A stretch of 23,397 bases of DNA from Rhodospirillaceae bacterium UBA4479 (GCA_002389175.1 DGNZ01000105.1:1-23397); one strand, 5' to 3'; positions 1 through 7,934 are shown, numbered from the stretch's first letter. A program made the numbers and translations. The notes: generated by a model from the sequence alone, not told the origin.

Positions 1-1418
1 CTGTGATTAAAGCTGCCGCTGCAGGCAATACGCCTGTTTACGGTGTAAATACAGGCTTTGGAAAACTAGCTTCGTTGCGAATTGCACCTGATGACACAGC
101 AACATTGCAGCGCAATTTGATCTTGTCACATTGCTGCGGTGTGGGGGGATCTATCCCACGGGCACATGCGCGGTTGTTGATGGTGCTTAAACTACTGAGC
201 TTTGGGCGTGGTGCGTCTGGTGTAAGGTGGGCGTTTGTCGAATTACTAGAGGCCATGCTCGCCCGTGGTGTGACGCCCGTTATCCCAGTACAAGGGTCCG
301 TCGGTGCTTCTGGTGATTTGGCACCGCTATCGCATATGACTGCCGTTTTGATAGGCTACGGTGAAGCTGAATATTTAGGTCAAATACTGCCGGGAGCTGC
401 CGCATTGACGGCTGCAGGCCTGACGCCTATCGCATTAGGGCCCAAAGAAGGTCTAGCATTTATCAACGGCACACAGTTTTCGACAGCATTTGCGCTTGCT
501 GGTCTGTTTGATGGTTGGAGTGCTGCGCAATCTGCGCTGGTTACCTCTGCGCTTTCAACTGACGCGATCATGGGATCTACTGCGCCCTTGCAGCCCGAAA
601 TTCACTCTTTGCGGGGTCATGCGGGACAGATCGAAGCAGCAAGGTTTATGCGGGCATTGCTGCAAGGTTCTGAGATCCGTGAAAGCCATCTTTTGGGTGA
701 TGCACGCGTACAGGATCCTTACTGCATTCGTTGCCAGGCACAGGTCACCGGGGCGGCGATGGATGTCTTGCGACAAGCGGCCCATACTCTGGAGATTGAG
801 GCGAACGCAGCTACTGACAACCCATTAGTGTTGACCGGGGCAGGGCTGATTGTGTCTGGAGGCAACTTTCATGCTGAACCTGTAGGCTTTGCCGCTGATA
901 TGATTGCATTGGCCTTGGCTGAAATTGGTGCGATCGCGCAGCGCCGTGTAGCACTTATGGTTGACCCTGTGCTGTCGTTCAACCTGCCAGCGTTCCTGAC
1001 CCCGCGCCCTGGCCTTAATTCTGGCTTGATGATCGCCGAGGTGACCACAGCTGCGTTAATGGCGGAAAACAAACATATTGCAATGCCTTGTGTGACTGAC
1101 AGCACGCCGACGTCGGCTAATCAGGAAGATCATGTTAGTATGGCTGCCCACGGTGCGGTGCGGTTGGGTAAAATGGTGCAAAACCTAAACGTCATCCTAG
1201 GGGTAGAGGCAATTTGCGCAGCCCAAGGCATAGAATTTCGCGCGCCATTGCAAACAAGCAACTCGCTGCAAAAAGTTGTAGCGCGCCTTCGGCAAGATGT
1301 GGCTACTTTGGGTGATGATCGCTATTTGGCACCCGATCTTGCTGCCGCTGCTGTTCTGATTGGCAATGGCGCCATAGTGCAAGCATGTGATCTCCCGCTG
1401 CCAGAGATCTTATCATGA
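1..1418 (+). CDS. hutH: Histidine ammonia-lyase, 5' end outside the window
   Basis: Histidine ammonia-lyase deaminates L-histidine to urocanate, the first step of cytoplasmic histidine catabolism. About 471 codons are visible. The frame is open to the left edge, and the first possible start (GTG at 3) is internal to the family, because the Ala-Ser-Gly triad that cyclises into the MIO electrophile lies at about residue 102 here (GSVGASGDLAPL) and near residue 142 in full-length enzymes. About 40 residues are therefore missing upstream. The conserved tyrosine segment VYGVNTGFG is at residues 12-20, and the family motifs around ATDNP and NQEDHVSM are intact. The stop overlaps the start of the hutG remnant (ATGA, 1415-1418), which shows translational coupling in a hut operon that continues into hutU. 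I see no frameshift in the visible part. Confidence 0.96.
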   Translation, partial: VIKAAAAGNTPVYGVNTGFGKLASLRIAPDDTATLQRNLILSHCCGVGGSIPRAHARLLMVLKLLSFGRGASGVRWAFVELLEAMLARGVTPVIPVQGSVGASGDLAPLSHMTAVLIGYGEAEYLGQILPGAAALTAAGLTPIALGPKEGLAFINGTQFSTAFALAGLFDGWSAAQSALVTSALSTDAIMGSTAPLQPEIHSLRGHAGQIEAARFMRALLQGSEIRESHLLGDARVQDPYCIRCQAQVTGAAMDVLRQAAHTLEIEANAATDNPLVLTGAGLIVSGGNFHAEPVGFAADMIALALAEIGAIAQRRVALMVDPVLSFNLPAFLTPRPGLNSGLMIAEVTTAALMAENKHIAMPCVTDSTPTSANQEDHVSMAAHGAVRLGKMVQNLNVILGVEAICAAQGIEFRAPLQTSNSLQKVVARLRQDVATLGDDRYLAPDLAAAAVLIGNGAIVQACDLPLPEILS

Positions 1419-1665
1419 TGCCTGTAAAAGTTAAGCTGGGCGACAGCGCGGTGATTTTATGTGTGCCGCATAATGGGATATTTTTGCCCAATGCCTTGAT
1501 GGCTCGGCTGAATGAGCGGGTGCGCGTGGCTCAACGCGCCTATTTGACGGCAGAAGCCCCCCCTGGACTTATTCTCACAAAAAGGCAGAACCTATGCACT
1601 TATTTCTAAAAGAAATTCTTCAATTTTTAGATAAAATCGCCCACTCGGGCGTTCCCAATTCGTGA
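1415..1665 (+). pseudogene. hutG: hutG remnant (N-formylglutamate amidohydrolase), internally deleted and frameshifted
   Basis: The first ~34 codons resemble the N-terminus of HutG, the enzyme that removes formate from N-formylglutamate at the end of one histidine pathway (GDSAVILCVPHNGIFLP). They run directly into what looks like the C-terminal part of the same family (AQRAYLTAEAPP), so roughly 180 codons of the usual ~265, including the metal-binding core, are missing. The frame then fails at a run of seven C (1557-1563). The original frame stops at 1607-1609. Shifting frame from TGG at 1564 gives WTYSHKKAEPMHLFLKEILQ and continues to TGA at 1663-1665, which is a plausible HutG tail. The remnant thus carries both a large deletion and a one-base loss. 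Its start still overlaps the hutH stop, and its end sits 11 bp before hutU. It cannot encode a working enzyme. The assignment rests on remembered family patterns. Confidence 0.82.
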
Positions 1666-1666
1666 T

Positions 1667-1670
1667 GGAG
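1667..1670 (+). promoter_or_regulatory. Ribosome binding site that sets the hutU start
   Basis: GGAG lies 6 bases before ATG at 1677. The upstream in-frame candidates GTG 1662 and ATG 1665 overlap this motif and the tail of the hutG remnant, so the ATG at 1677 is preferred. Confidence 0.65.
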
Positions 1671-1676
1671 CCTAAT

Positions 1677-3359
1677 ATGCTTGACCGCAAAAACACACGC
1701 GATGTCTATCCCGCTACTGGCACTAAAATTACTGCTAAGTCGTGGCAAACTGAAGCAGCGATGCGAATGTTGATGAATAACCTACATCCTGATGTGGCCG
1801 AGAACCCACATGAACTTGTCGTCTATGGTGGCATTGGTCGCGCAGCCCGGAGTTGGGGAGATTTCGATCGCATCGTTGCGACGTTGAAAGACCTTGAAGA
1901 TGATGAAACCCTACTTGTGCAATCTGGCCGACCAGTTGCCGTGGTACGAACACATAAAGATGCGCCCCGTGTTTTGATCGCAAACTCTAATCTTGTGCCA
2001 CATTGGGCCACTTGGGATCATTTCAATGAACTCGATAAAAAGGGTCTTATGATGTATGGCCAGATGACGGCCGGGTCATGGATTTATATTGGAACCCAAG
2101 GAATTGTTCAGGGCACCTATGAGACCTTTGCAGAAGCAGGTCGTCAGCATTTTGGCGGTTCCCTGAAAGGTAAGTGGATTTTGACCGGGGGGCTTGGAGG
2201 GATGGGTGGCGCACAGCCATTGGCTGCTGTTATGGCCGGTGCATGTTGCCTGGCTGTGGAATGCGACGAAACCAGAATCGATTTTAGGCTGCGCACCCGT
2301 TATGTTGACGCCAAAGCGCAAACTTTGGACCAGGCGATTGCTATGATCGCCGATTGGACTGCCAAGGGTGAAGCAAAGTCGGTGGGGTTGCTCGGTAACG
2401 CTGCCGACGTCTTTCCTGAACTCGTGCGCCGAATGAACGCGGGTGGTAGGCGACCTGATATTGTTACGGATCAAACGAGCGCCCACGACCCTCTGCATGG
2501 TTATCTGCCGCAAGGTTGGAGCGTGGCCGAATGGCGCGCCAAACAAGAATCTGATCCGAAATTGGTCGAGAAAGCAGCCCGCGCCTCGATGCGTGGCCAT
2601 GTAGCGGCTATGGTAGATTTTTGGAATGCTGGTGTGCCTACACTGGATTATGGCAATAACATCCGGCAAATAGCAAAAGAAGAAGGGCTTGAGACTGCTT
2701 TTGATTTTCCCGGTTTTGTGCCGGCTTATATCCGACCTTTGTTTTGCAAAGGTATCGGTCCGTTCCGTTGGGTAGCACTGTCAGGCGACCCAGAAGATAT
2801 ATACAAAACTGATGTGGCGATGAAAAAACTATTCCCTGAAAACCATCATCTGCACCGTTGGTTAGATATGGCGGCTGACCGTATTGCCTTTCAGGGTTTG
2901 CCAGCTCGTATTTGCTGGATCGGGTTGGGAGACAGACACCGTGCAGGGTTAATGTTTAACGAAATGGTCAAGTCAGGGGAATTGAAAGCTCCGATCGTGA
3001 TTGGACGTGACCACCTTGATTCAGGCTCTGTCGCATCGCCCAATCGCGAGACTGAATCCATGCTTGACGGCTCGGACGCCGTATCTGATTGGCCGTTGTT
3101 GAACGCATTAGTAAATACAGCTTCGGGCGCAACCTGGGTATCAATCCATCATGGTGGTGGCGTTGGGATGGGGTTCAGTCAACATTCCGGAGTGGTCATA
3201 GTGGCAGATGGAAGCGATGAGGCGGCCAAACGCATAGAGCGGGTGCTTTGGAACGATCCTGCCTCTGGTGTTTGGCGCCATGCGGACGCTGGATATGAGA
3301 CAGCGGTTGACTGCGCCAAAGAGCGTAAGCTGCGCCTGCCAACCATTTTGGGAAATTGA
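1677..3359 (+). CDS. hutU: Urocanate hydratase
   Basis: Urocanate hydratase converts urocanate to 4-imidazolone-5-propionate using tightly bound NAD+ as an electrophile, in the cytoplasm. The product is 560 residues from ATG 1677, close to the family's usual ~557. It begins MLDRKNTRDVYPATG and contains the glycine-rich NAD-binding stretch GGLGGMGGAQP at about residues 171-181. The conserved cysteine segment RICWIGLGDRHRAG and the C-terminal block SIHHGGGVGMGFSQHSG are both present. It follows hutH and the hutG remnant on the same strand. Because hutG is dead, formiminoglutamate must be handled by enzymes encoded elsewhere, or the pathway is incomplete. No hutI is seen downstream. The reading frame is intact. 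Confidence 0.97.
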   Translation: MLDRKNTRDVYPATGTKITAKSWQTEAAMRMLMNNLHPDVAENPHELVVYGGIGRAARSWGDFDRIVATLKDLEDDETLLVQSGRPVAVVRTHKDAPRVLIANSNLVPHWATWDHFNELDKKGLMMYGQMTAGSWIYIGTQGIVQGTYETFAEAGRQHFGGSLKGKWILTGGLGGMGGAQPLAAVMAGACCLAVECDETRIDFRLRTRYVDAKAQTLDQAIAMIADWTAKGEAKSVGLLGNAADVFPELVRRMNAGGRRPDIVTDQTSAHDPLHGYLPQGWSVAEWRAKQESDPKLVEKAARASMRGHVAAMVDFWNAGVPTLDYGNNIRQIAKEEGLETAFDFPGFVPAYIRPLFCKGIGPFRWVALSGDPEDIYKTDVAMKKLFPENHHLHRWLDMAADRIAFQGLPARICWIGLGDRHRAGLMFNEMVKSGELKAPIVIGRDHLDSGSVASPNRETESMLDGSDAVSDWPLLNALVNTASGATWVSIHHGGGVGMGFSQHSGVVIVADGSDEAAKRIERVLWNDPASGVWRHADAGYETAVDCAKERKLRLPTILGN

Positions 3360-3682
3360 GCTACTCGCTGACATAGTGGCATAGGGCGGAGAACTACCTG
3401 ACGGCGAGGCAATAGCACAAGCTAGTCATTTAGTGACTGCGTCGGGGCTAATTCTAAACTTATGGTAAAAGCTAATGGGCGGGCGAGGTCATAGCTTTTA
3501 CCTAAGTGGTTGGCTTGTTCCAATTCAGGTGGTGCATTCAATCACGAAAAGCGCCTCATAGGGTGCTGTTGTTAAAATTTTTGGAAATTTTTCAGGGGGA
3601 AGGACAAGGCAAACACTATGGTATTTATCTCCATATCCAAAATACTGTAAGTTAAAGAAATAGCAAACTGCGAGGAGCAATT
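3360..3682. other. Intergenic region between hutU and the GST-like gene
   Basis: I find no convincing gene in these ~320 bases; reading frames on both strands are short and lack family character. The region holds one clear inverted repeat (3464-3502, listed separately). Just before 3683 there is a strong ribosome binding site (GAGGAG) for the GST-like gene. The promoter of that gene should lie here, but I cannot place its boxes with confidence. No T-tract terminator is obvious after hutU. Confidence 0.6.
3464..3502. repeat. Inverted repeat with 11-bp perfect arms
   Basis: GGTAAAAGCTA (3464-3474) is repeated in inverse as TAGCTTTTACC (3492-3502), separated by 17 bases. There is no T-run after the right arm, so a factor-independent terminator is unlikely. 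It may be an operator or mRNA structure upstream of the GST-like gene, or a relic. No copy was noticed elsewhere in the window. Confidence 0.55.
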
Positions 3683-4321
3683 ATGATTGATCTTTACACC
3701 TGGACTACTCCAAATGGGCGCAAGGTATCAATCCTGCTGGAAGAGTTGGGCGTCCCTTATAATATTTACCCTATTGATATTACAAAGGATGAACAGTTTT
3801 CTCCCAGCTTTTTAAAAATAGCGCCAAATAATAGAATTCCCGCGATTGTTGATCAGGAAACAGGTATTCATTTGATGGAGACAGGCGCTATAATGATGTA
3901 CCTCGCAAACAAATATGATAAGTTCCAATGCGAAGGTAACGAATACTGGCGTGTGGTTGAGTGGTTGATGTGGCAGATGGGCGGTCTCGGCCCGATGCTT
4001 GGACAAGTGCATCATTTTGTTAAATATAACAAAGGTAAGTCCGACTACAGTGAAACGCGGTTTTCCACGGAAGCAAAGCGTCTCTACCGTGTCTTGAATG
4101 AACGTCTGGCAGATCGGGGTTTCATCGCAGGTGAAGGAAAAGGCAAATATTCTATTGCAGATATAGCTTGTTGGCCGTGGGTGTCACGATTTGAATGGCA
4201 AGAAATAGACTTAAATGACTTCCCTAACGTGCGTGACTGGTACGTACGAATCGCTGAACGACCTGCAGTTCAAAAGGGCTATTCAATTCCTAAATTTACG
4301 ACAGAAGTACCTTTGCCGTGA
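3683..4321 (+). CDS. Glutathione S-transferase-like protein (YfcG/YghU type)
   Basis: This is a 212-residue cytoplasmic protein with an N-terminal thioredoxin fold and an all-helical C-terminal domain. The start YTWTTPNGRKVSI (residues 5-17) matches the YfcG/YghU branch, in which a Thr-Pro-Asn segment replaces the classic catalytic Ser/Tyr. The cis-proline is in RIPAIV (51-56). The glutathione-contacting loop reads METGAI (65-70) where most family members have E-S-G. Length is normal. ATG 3683 follows GAGGAG at 7 bp spacing. Members of this branch act as glutathione-dependent disulfide reductases or peroxidases; the substrate here is unknown. It stands alone, converging on the RidA-type gene, and nothing ties it to the hut or anthranilate genes except position. 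Confidence 0.88.
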   Translation: MIDLYTWTTPNGRKVSILLEELGVPYNIYPIDITKDEQFSPSFLKIAPNNRIPAIVDQETGIHLMETGAIMMYLANKYDKFQCEGNEYWRVVEWLMWQMGGLGPMLGQVHHFVKYNKGKSDYSETRFSTEAKRLYRVLNERLADRGFIAGEGKGKYSIADIACWPWVSRFEWQEIDLNDFPNVRDWYVRIAERPAVQKGYSIPKFTTEVPLP

Positions 4322-4354
4322 GTAATACACCTTGAGCCTAGAGGTTCTGGGGCA

Positions 4355-4368
4355 GGCGCTGGGGCGCC
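4355..4368. terminator. Weak GC-rich hairpin between converging genes
   Basis: GGCGC (4355-4359) and GCGCC (4364-4368) can pair over a 4-base loop in the 69-bp gap between the converging GST-like and RidA-type genes. There is no real T-tract on either side, so a terminator role is a guess from position. Confidence 0.25.
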
Positions 4369-4390
4369 CGACCGTACTTTACTCGCCCGA

Positions 4391-4810
4391 CTAGGTCATT
4401 GACATCGAATTTGGTGTCCCAATATGGGCTGTAGCTTCAATTTCAAGTAAAGCATCATCCTCAATAAGGCCAGCAACTACCACCATTGACATCGCTGGGA
4501 AATGACGGCCCAACACGCGGCGGTACACTTCACCTACTTCACGTTGACGTGCTGCATATTCTTTTTTGTTGACAATAAACCACGTTAGCCGGGTAATGTC
4601 TTCAGCCTTGCCTCCCGAAGCTTGTACGACGTCAAGTATGTTGCGTAAGGCTTGTTCCATCTGCCCTATGAAGTCATGTGTCTCGAATACCTGATTTGCC
4701 GTCCAACCAATTTGCCCGCCAACATAAAGCGTTCCGTCTCCGGTCAGCATCCCATTCGCATACCCTTTGGCTGGAGCCCACCCGTCGGGGTGTATTACAG
4801 TAAGTGTCAT
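4391..4810 (-). CDS. RidA/YjgF-family protein lacking the canonical arginine
   Basis: This 139-residue protein has the RidA (YjgF/YER057c/UK114) fold, usually a cytoplasmic trimer. Canonical members hydrolyse enamines or imines and use an arginine in the motif PAR. Here that position reads FPAMSMVVVAG, so Met107 replaces the arginine, although the following EIEATA block with Glu125 is kept. The protein therefore belongs with the Rid subgroups that lack the deaminase arginine. It is the last gene of the long operon: its ATG overlaps the thioesterase stop (ATGA, 4807-4810), and AGGAG lies in the end of that gene. The context is suggestive, because the monooxygenase/reductase product of this pathway, 2-amino-5-oxocyclohex-1-ene-1-carboxyl-CoA, is an enamine. 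Whether this variant can act on it is uncertain. Confidence 0.9.
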   Translation of the reverse strand: MTLTVIHPDGWAPAKGYANGMLTGDGTLYVGGQIGWTANQVFETHDFIGQMEQALRNILDVVQASGGKAEDITRLTWFIVNKKEYAARQREVGEVYRRVLGRHFPAMSMVVVAGLIEDDALLEIEATAHIGTPNSMSMT

Positions 4811-5214
4811 AGATTACTCCTAAGGTAAGGGATTAGGGCGTTGCGGATTAAATCTGGCCATTTCTGGGGGCGGCCTAATTTGTTGGTGTAGACAAGTGTT
4901 GTTTCTGTAATGAATCTTCGTTCGGCGGCTGTCGATCCTCTCACTGATAAATTTATGCTGGATGTGCCAATGCGCACTACTTCTAACGTTATGACGAGTA
5001 GGTCGCCATGGCGGCTTGGCGCAAGAAAGGTTGTTGATATCTGCGCTGTAGGTGTGCCTGCGGTTATAAGTAGCGTTTCGAATGGTGTACCTATCTCGTC
5101 AAAGAATGCCTCAACGCAATCGTTTATCATCTCAAAATACCGCGGGTAAAAAACTATCCCCGCAGGATCGCAGTGCTTGAAGAGGACCTTTTGATTGATT
5201 GAGAAAAGCATCAT
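4807..5214 (-). CDS. Hotdog-fold acyl-CoA thioesterase (4-hydroxybenzoyl-CoA thioesterase/YbgC type)
   Basis: A 135-residue hotdog protein, the usual size for the family. It contains the signature HCDPAGIVFYPRYFEM at residues 14-29, where Asp16 is the expected catalytic carboxylate. Enzymes of this type hydrolyse aryl- or short acyl-CoA thioesters in the cytoplasm. In this operon it probably releases CoA from a ring intermediate, or from dead-end 2-aminobenzoyl-CoA-like esters, to protect the CoA pool; this is inference. Two adjacent ATG codons (5214 and 5211) follow AAGGAG. The second has the better spacing (7 bp), so the protein may be 134 residues. The AAGGAG overlaps the TAA stop of the upstream 71-residue gene, so the two are almost certainly co-translated. 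Confidence 0.88.
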   Translation of the reverse strand: MMLFSINQKVLFKHCDPAGIVFYPRYFEMINDCVEAFFDEIGTPFETLLITAGTPTAQISTTFLAPSRHGDLLVITLEVVRIGTSSINLSVRGSTAAERRFITETTLVYTNKLGRPQKWPDLIRNALIPYLRSNL

Positions 5215-5222
5215 ATTGCTCC

Positions 5223-5438
5223 TTAAAATTCATTAAAATAAATTGCACTCAATGAGTTATTAATGACCTCCATGTCGCGTAGGTGGTCATTGGATGAACA
5301 TCCCAACATTTTCACCGATTGGTAATATTCGCCCCTAATTGAGTGCATTTCGGAGAAAGATTTGCGTAGTACCATCGCGTTAGCTAGGGAATATGACGTG
5401 CTCTGCTTACAAGTGTAGGGATCGAAAAAACGGGGCAT
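5223..5438 (-). CDS. Unrecognised 71-residue protein inside the anthranilate operon
   Basis: I do not recognise this protein. The case for a real gene is positional. ATG 5438 is preceded by AAAGGA at about 8 bp, an in-frame stop lies two codons upstream so the start is fixed, and the TAA stop (5225-5223) merges with the ribosome binding site of the thioesterase gene 8 bp further on. The protein begins MPRFFDPYTCKQSTSYSLAN, is soluble and polar, has two cysteines (Cys10 and Cys47), and shows no signal peptide, membrane segment or known motif. The rest of the gap from livF (5439-5525) holds nothing evident. It could be a small accessory or structural subunit, or a fragment of a longer lost gene. 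Confidence 0.6.
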   Translation of the reverse strand: MPRFFDPYTCKQSTSYSLANAMVLRKSFSEMHSIRGEYYQSVKMLGCSSNDHLRDMEVINNSLSAIYFNEF

Positions 5439-5525
5439 AGTTTATTCCTTTTAAATTTCAGGCACAGTAGGTATTTTAATGAAGGTTTTATAAAAGAGGT
5501 GTGGTCGTCGCCGATTTGTGAGATT

Positions 5526-6212
5526 CTAGACCCCAATCAACCGCTGAGAAATGTTGGCTGTCAGCTCAGACATGGCTCCGGTCCAAACTGTATTGCCGCG
5601 CTCAAGAATTGTTGCCTTGTCGCAGACCTGCCTCAACTCGGCCATGGATTTGTCGATCAAAATGATAGTCATACCTGTCTCTTTTTTGAGCTGTCCAATG
5701 GCTTTCCAAATCTCTTGCCTGACGATAGGGGCCAAACCTTCGGTTGCCTCGTCCAGCACCAAAAGGCGCGGGTTGGTCATAAGGGCGCGTCCGATGGTCA
5801 ACATTTGTTGCTCACCTCCCGACAAAGTGTCTGCCCGTTGGTTTTTACGTTCCCCTAATTTTGGGAAAAGGGTCGTGACACGTGCCAAACTCCAAGGCCC
5901 GCCCCTTGCTGCGGCTATCAGGTTTTCAGCGACGGAAAGATCAGAAAAACACCGACGCCCCTCTGGTACAAGGCCTATTCCTAAGCGCGCAACCTCATGG
6001 CTCGCCAATCGCGTAATGTCTTGGCCCCCAAAGGTCAGCTGGCCGGTCGTCGATATCATTCGGAATATTGTCTTCACTGTGGTGCTTTTACCCATACCGT
6101 TACGACCCATCAACGCCATGACCTCACCTTCGGACACATCTAGATTGACATCAAACAATGCCTTGGAAGAGCCGTAACTGGCTGTAACACATTCAAGCTT
6201 AAGAAGGCTCAT
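5526..6212 (-). CDS. livF: Branched-chain/aromatic ABC transporter ATP-binding protein LivF
   Basis: This is one of the two ATPases that drive the Liv-type importer at the inner face of the cytoplasmic membrane. It has 228 residues, typical of LivF (~235). Walker A is GRNGMGKST (36-44), the ABC signature is LSGGEQQ (130-136), and Walker B is LLVLDEATEG, with Ala where most LivF proteins have Pro. The switch region reads ILIDKS, without the histidine of ordinary ABC ATPases, as is common in LivF. Its ATG overlaps the livG stop by 4 bp (6209-6212). Given the operon, the likely cargo is anthranilate or a related aromatic acid rather than an amino acid; this is inference. Confidence 0.95.
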   Translation of the reverse strand: MSLLKLECVTASYGSSKALFDVNLDVSEGEVMALMGRNGMGKSTTVKTIFRMISTTGQLTFGGQDITRLASHEVARLGIGLVPEGRRCFSDLSVAENLIAAARGGPWSLARVTTLFPKLGERKNQRADTLSGGEQQMLTIGRALMTNPRLLVLDEATEGLAPIVRQEIWKAIGQLKKETGMTIILIDKSMAELRQVCDKATILERGNTVWTGAMSELTANISQRLIGV

Positions 6213-6958
6213 TCACCATCTCCCAGGTAAGCTTCGCGGACGGCTTTGCTGGACCTAATTGTTGCAACAGTGCCCGTTTCTATGATTTTACCGTAGACAA
6301 GTACGCTGATCCGGTCGGCTAAAGCGAACACGGCATTCATGTCGTGTTCAACCAAAAGTATTGGAGCCTCGCCGCGCAAGTTATCCAAAAACTTCGTTAG
6401 AACTTTTGATCCTTCCGCTCCAAGGCCAGCCATTGGCTCATCCATGATGAATGCTTTGGGTTTAAGAGTCAGCGCGACGGCAACTTCCAATTGTCTACGT
6501 TGGCCATGGCTAAGCTCAGATGTGAGAGTCGACATTTGACTTTGCAGGCCGACTCTAACCAGGGCTTCGATTGCAATATTTCGCAACCTGGTATCACTGA
6601 GAATAGGTTTAAAAAACCTCCAAGGAGATCCACACGCCCCAATTGCGCCAAGCATGACGTTTTGCAAGACAGTGTCTTCCATCGCTAAGGCTGAAATTTG
6701 GAACGTACGTCCGATACCAGCTTTAGCGCGAGCAAGTGTATTGGCTAGGGTGACGTCCTGTCCTAATAGCTCAATACGCCCTGAGTTTGGTTTTAGCTCG
6801 CCACATATTTGCGAAATCAGCGTCGATTTTCCGGCTCCGTTGGGGCCAATTATAGCATGAATTTCGCCGGGATACAAATTAATGGATACGTCATCTGTGG
6901 CTTTAAGGGCACCAAAGGACTTGTGAAGGTTATGTGTAGCGAGGATCGGATCAGTCAT
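6209..6958 (-). CDS. livG: Branched-chain/aromatic ABC transporter ATP-binding protein LivG
   Basis: Second ATPase of the importer, 249 residues. Walker A is GPNGAGKST (38-46), the signature is LSHGQRRQLEVA (149-160), Walker B is AFIMDEPMAGL, and the switch histidine is in LLVEHDM (His205). The longer spacing between Walker A and the signature, with GRTFQISAL, is typical of LivG. The gene overlaps livM by 8 bp upstream and livF by 4 bp downstream, so LivG and LivF are made in step as a heterodimer partnering LivH/LivM. Confidence 0.96.
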   Translation of the reverse strand: MTDPILATHNLHKSFGALKATDDVSINLYPGEIHAIIGPNGAGKSTLISQICGELKPNSGRIELLGQDVTLANTLARAKAGIGRTFQISALAMEDTVLQNVMLGAIGACGSPWRFFKPILSDTRLRNIAIEALVRVGLQSQMSTLTSELSHGQRRQLEVAVALTLKPKAFIMDEPMAGLGAEGSKVLTKFLDNLRGEAPILLVEHDMNAVFALADRISVLVYGKIIETGTVATIRSSKAVREAYLGDGE

Positions 6959-7934
6959 GTGAAATCCCCCGACCGGTAATTAGACCAACCAATCCACCGG
7001 GAGCAAACAATACGATGACCAACAAAAGTATACCGAGGTAAATATGCCAAAAATCGCTGATGCCACCGAGAAAATGTTCCAGCATTACAAAGGTGACTGC
7101 GCCGATGATAGGTCCGCAGAGCCTCGCGACTCCGCCCAGAATTATGAAGATCATAATCTCACCTGACGTCTGCCAGCTGAACATCGTCGGGCTGACAAAG
7201 CGGTTGAGGTCCGCAAACAATGCGCCAGCTAAACCCGTGATCACTCCTGAAATAACAAAGGCAACAAGTTTCAAGTGAGTTGGGTTCAGGCCAACGGTTA
7301 GAACTCGCTGCGGTACTTGGCGCGCGGAGTTCAATGCCAGTCCGAACGGAGATTTTTTTATAAAGGCGTTCAATGCAACAACTAGGCATAAGATCACAAA
7401 GCAAATTATGAAAAAATTGACAGGCACTAAGGTATTTATGCCGGGAAATTCGTTGCGAACGTAAATAGATAGGCCATCTTCACCGCCGTAACTCGTCCAA
7501 CTAATTGAAAAGAAGTAAAGCATTTGCCCAAATGCCAGCGTGATCATGATGAAGTAGACGCCAGCGGTACGCAAGGACAACATACCGATGAACAGTGCCG
7601 CGAAGGCCGATGTGATCATCGCTACCAACCAAATCACTGGCATTGATTTAGTCCCTTCGATTAGAAACGGCGCCTCCATCAAAGGTGTGTAGGTCTGCGC
7701 ATGATGAGCAAGGATGCCCATCGCATAGCCACCAATTCCAAAGAAGACTGCGTGTCCGAAGCTTACCAATCCACCCAACCCGAGGCATATATTCAATCCA
7801 ACTGCGGCAAGTGCAAAAATGACAGCACGGGTAGCAAGCGTTATTGTGAACGGCTGATCATTGAAGAAGGCCCAAATGGGTACCGTGAATAATAGTATTA
7901 AAACCAGTGCGTTCAAATTACGTTCACGGATCAT
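6951..7934 (-). CDS. livM: ABC transporter permease LivM
   Basis: Integral membrane permease of the importer, 327 residues, rich in hydrophobic segments (roughly nine to ten). The family block GLNICLGLGGLVSFGHAVFFGIGGY lies near the N-terminus and is cited here only by its key pattern, GLGGLVSFGHA. Another conserved motif, GVITGLAGALF, is in the second half. The frame is open to a TTG at 7967, but ATG 7934 is the natural start because it overlaps the livH stop as ATGA (7931-7934), the pattern used by other pairs in this operon. The resulting MIRERNLNAL is a typical short cytoplasmic lead into the first membrane span. Confidence 0.94.
   Translation of the reverse strand: MIRERNLNALVLILLFTVPIWAFFNDQPFTITLATRAVIFALAAVGLNICLGLGGLVSFGHAVFFGIGGYAMGILAHHAQTYTPLMEAPFLIEGTKSMPVIWLVAMITSAFAALFIGMLSLRTAGVYFIMITLAFGQMLYFFSISWTSYGGEDGLSIYVRNEFPGINTLVPVNFFIICFVILCLVVALNAFIKKSPFGLALNSARQVPQRVLTVGLNPTHLKLVAFVISGVITGLAGALFADLNRFVSPTMFSWQTSGEIMIFIILGGVARLCGPIIGAVTFVMLEHFLGGISDFWHIYLGILLLVIVLFAPGGLVGLITGRGISHD

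Noticed and set aside
1557..1563. hutG frameshift explained only as a sequencing error in the C run
   Set aside because: Restoring the base would repair the tail but not the missing ~180 central codons, so the gene is a remnant either way.
2076..2669. 197-codon open frame on the minus strand
   Set aside because: It lies wholly opposite hutU, which has full family motifs; the composition is that of an antisense shadow and no ribosome binding site is seen.
5551..6177. 208-codon open frame on the plus strand
   Set aside because: Antisense to livF, whose Walker A, signature and Walker B motifs are clear. No family resemblance.
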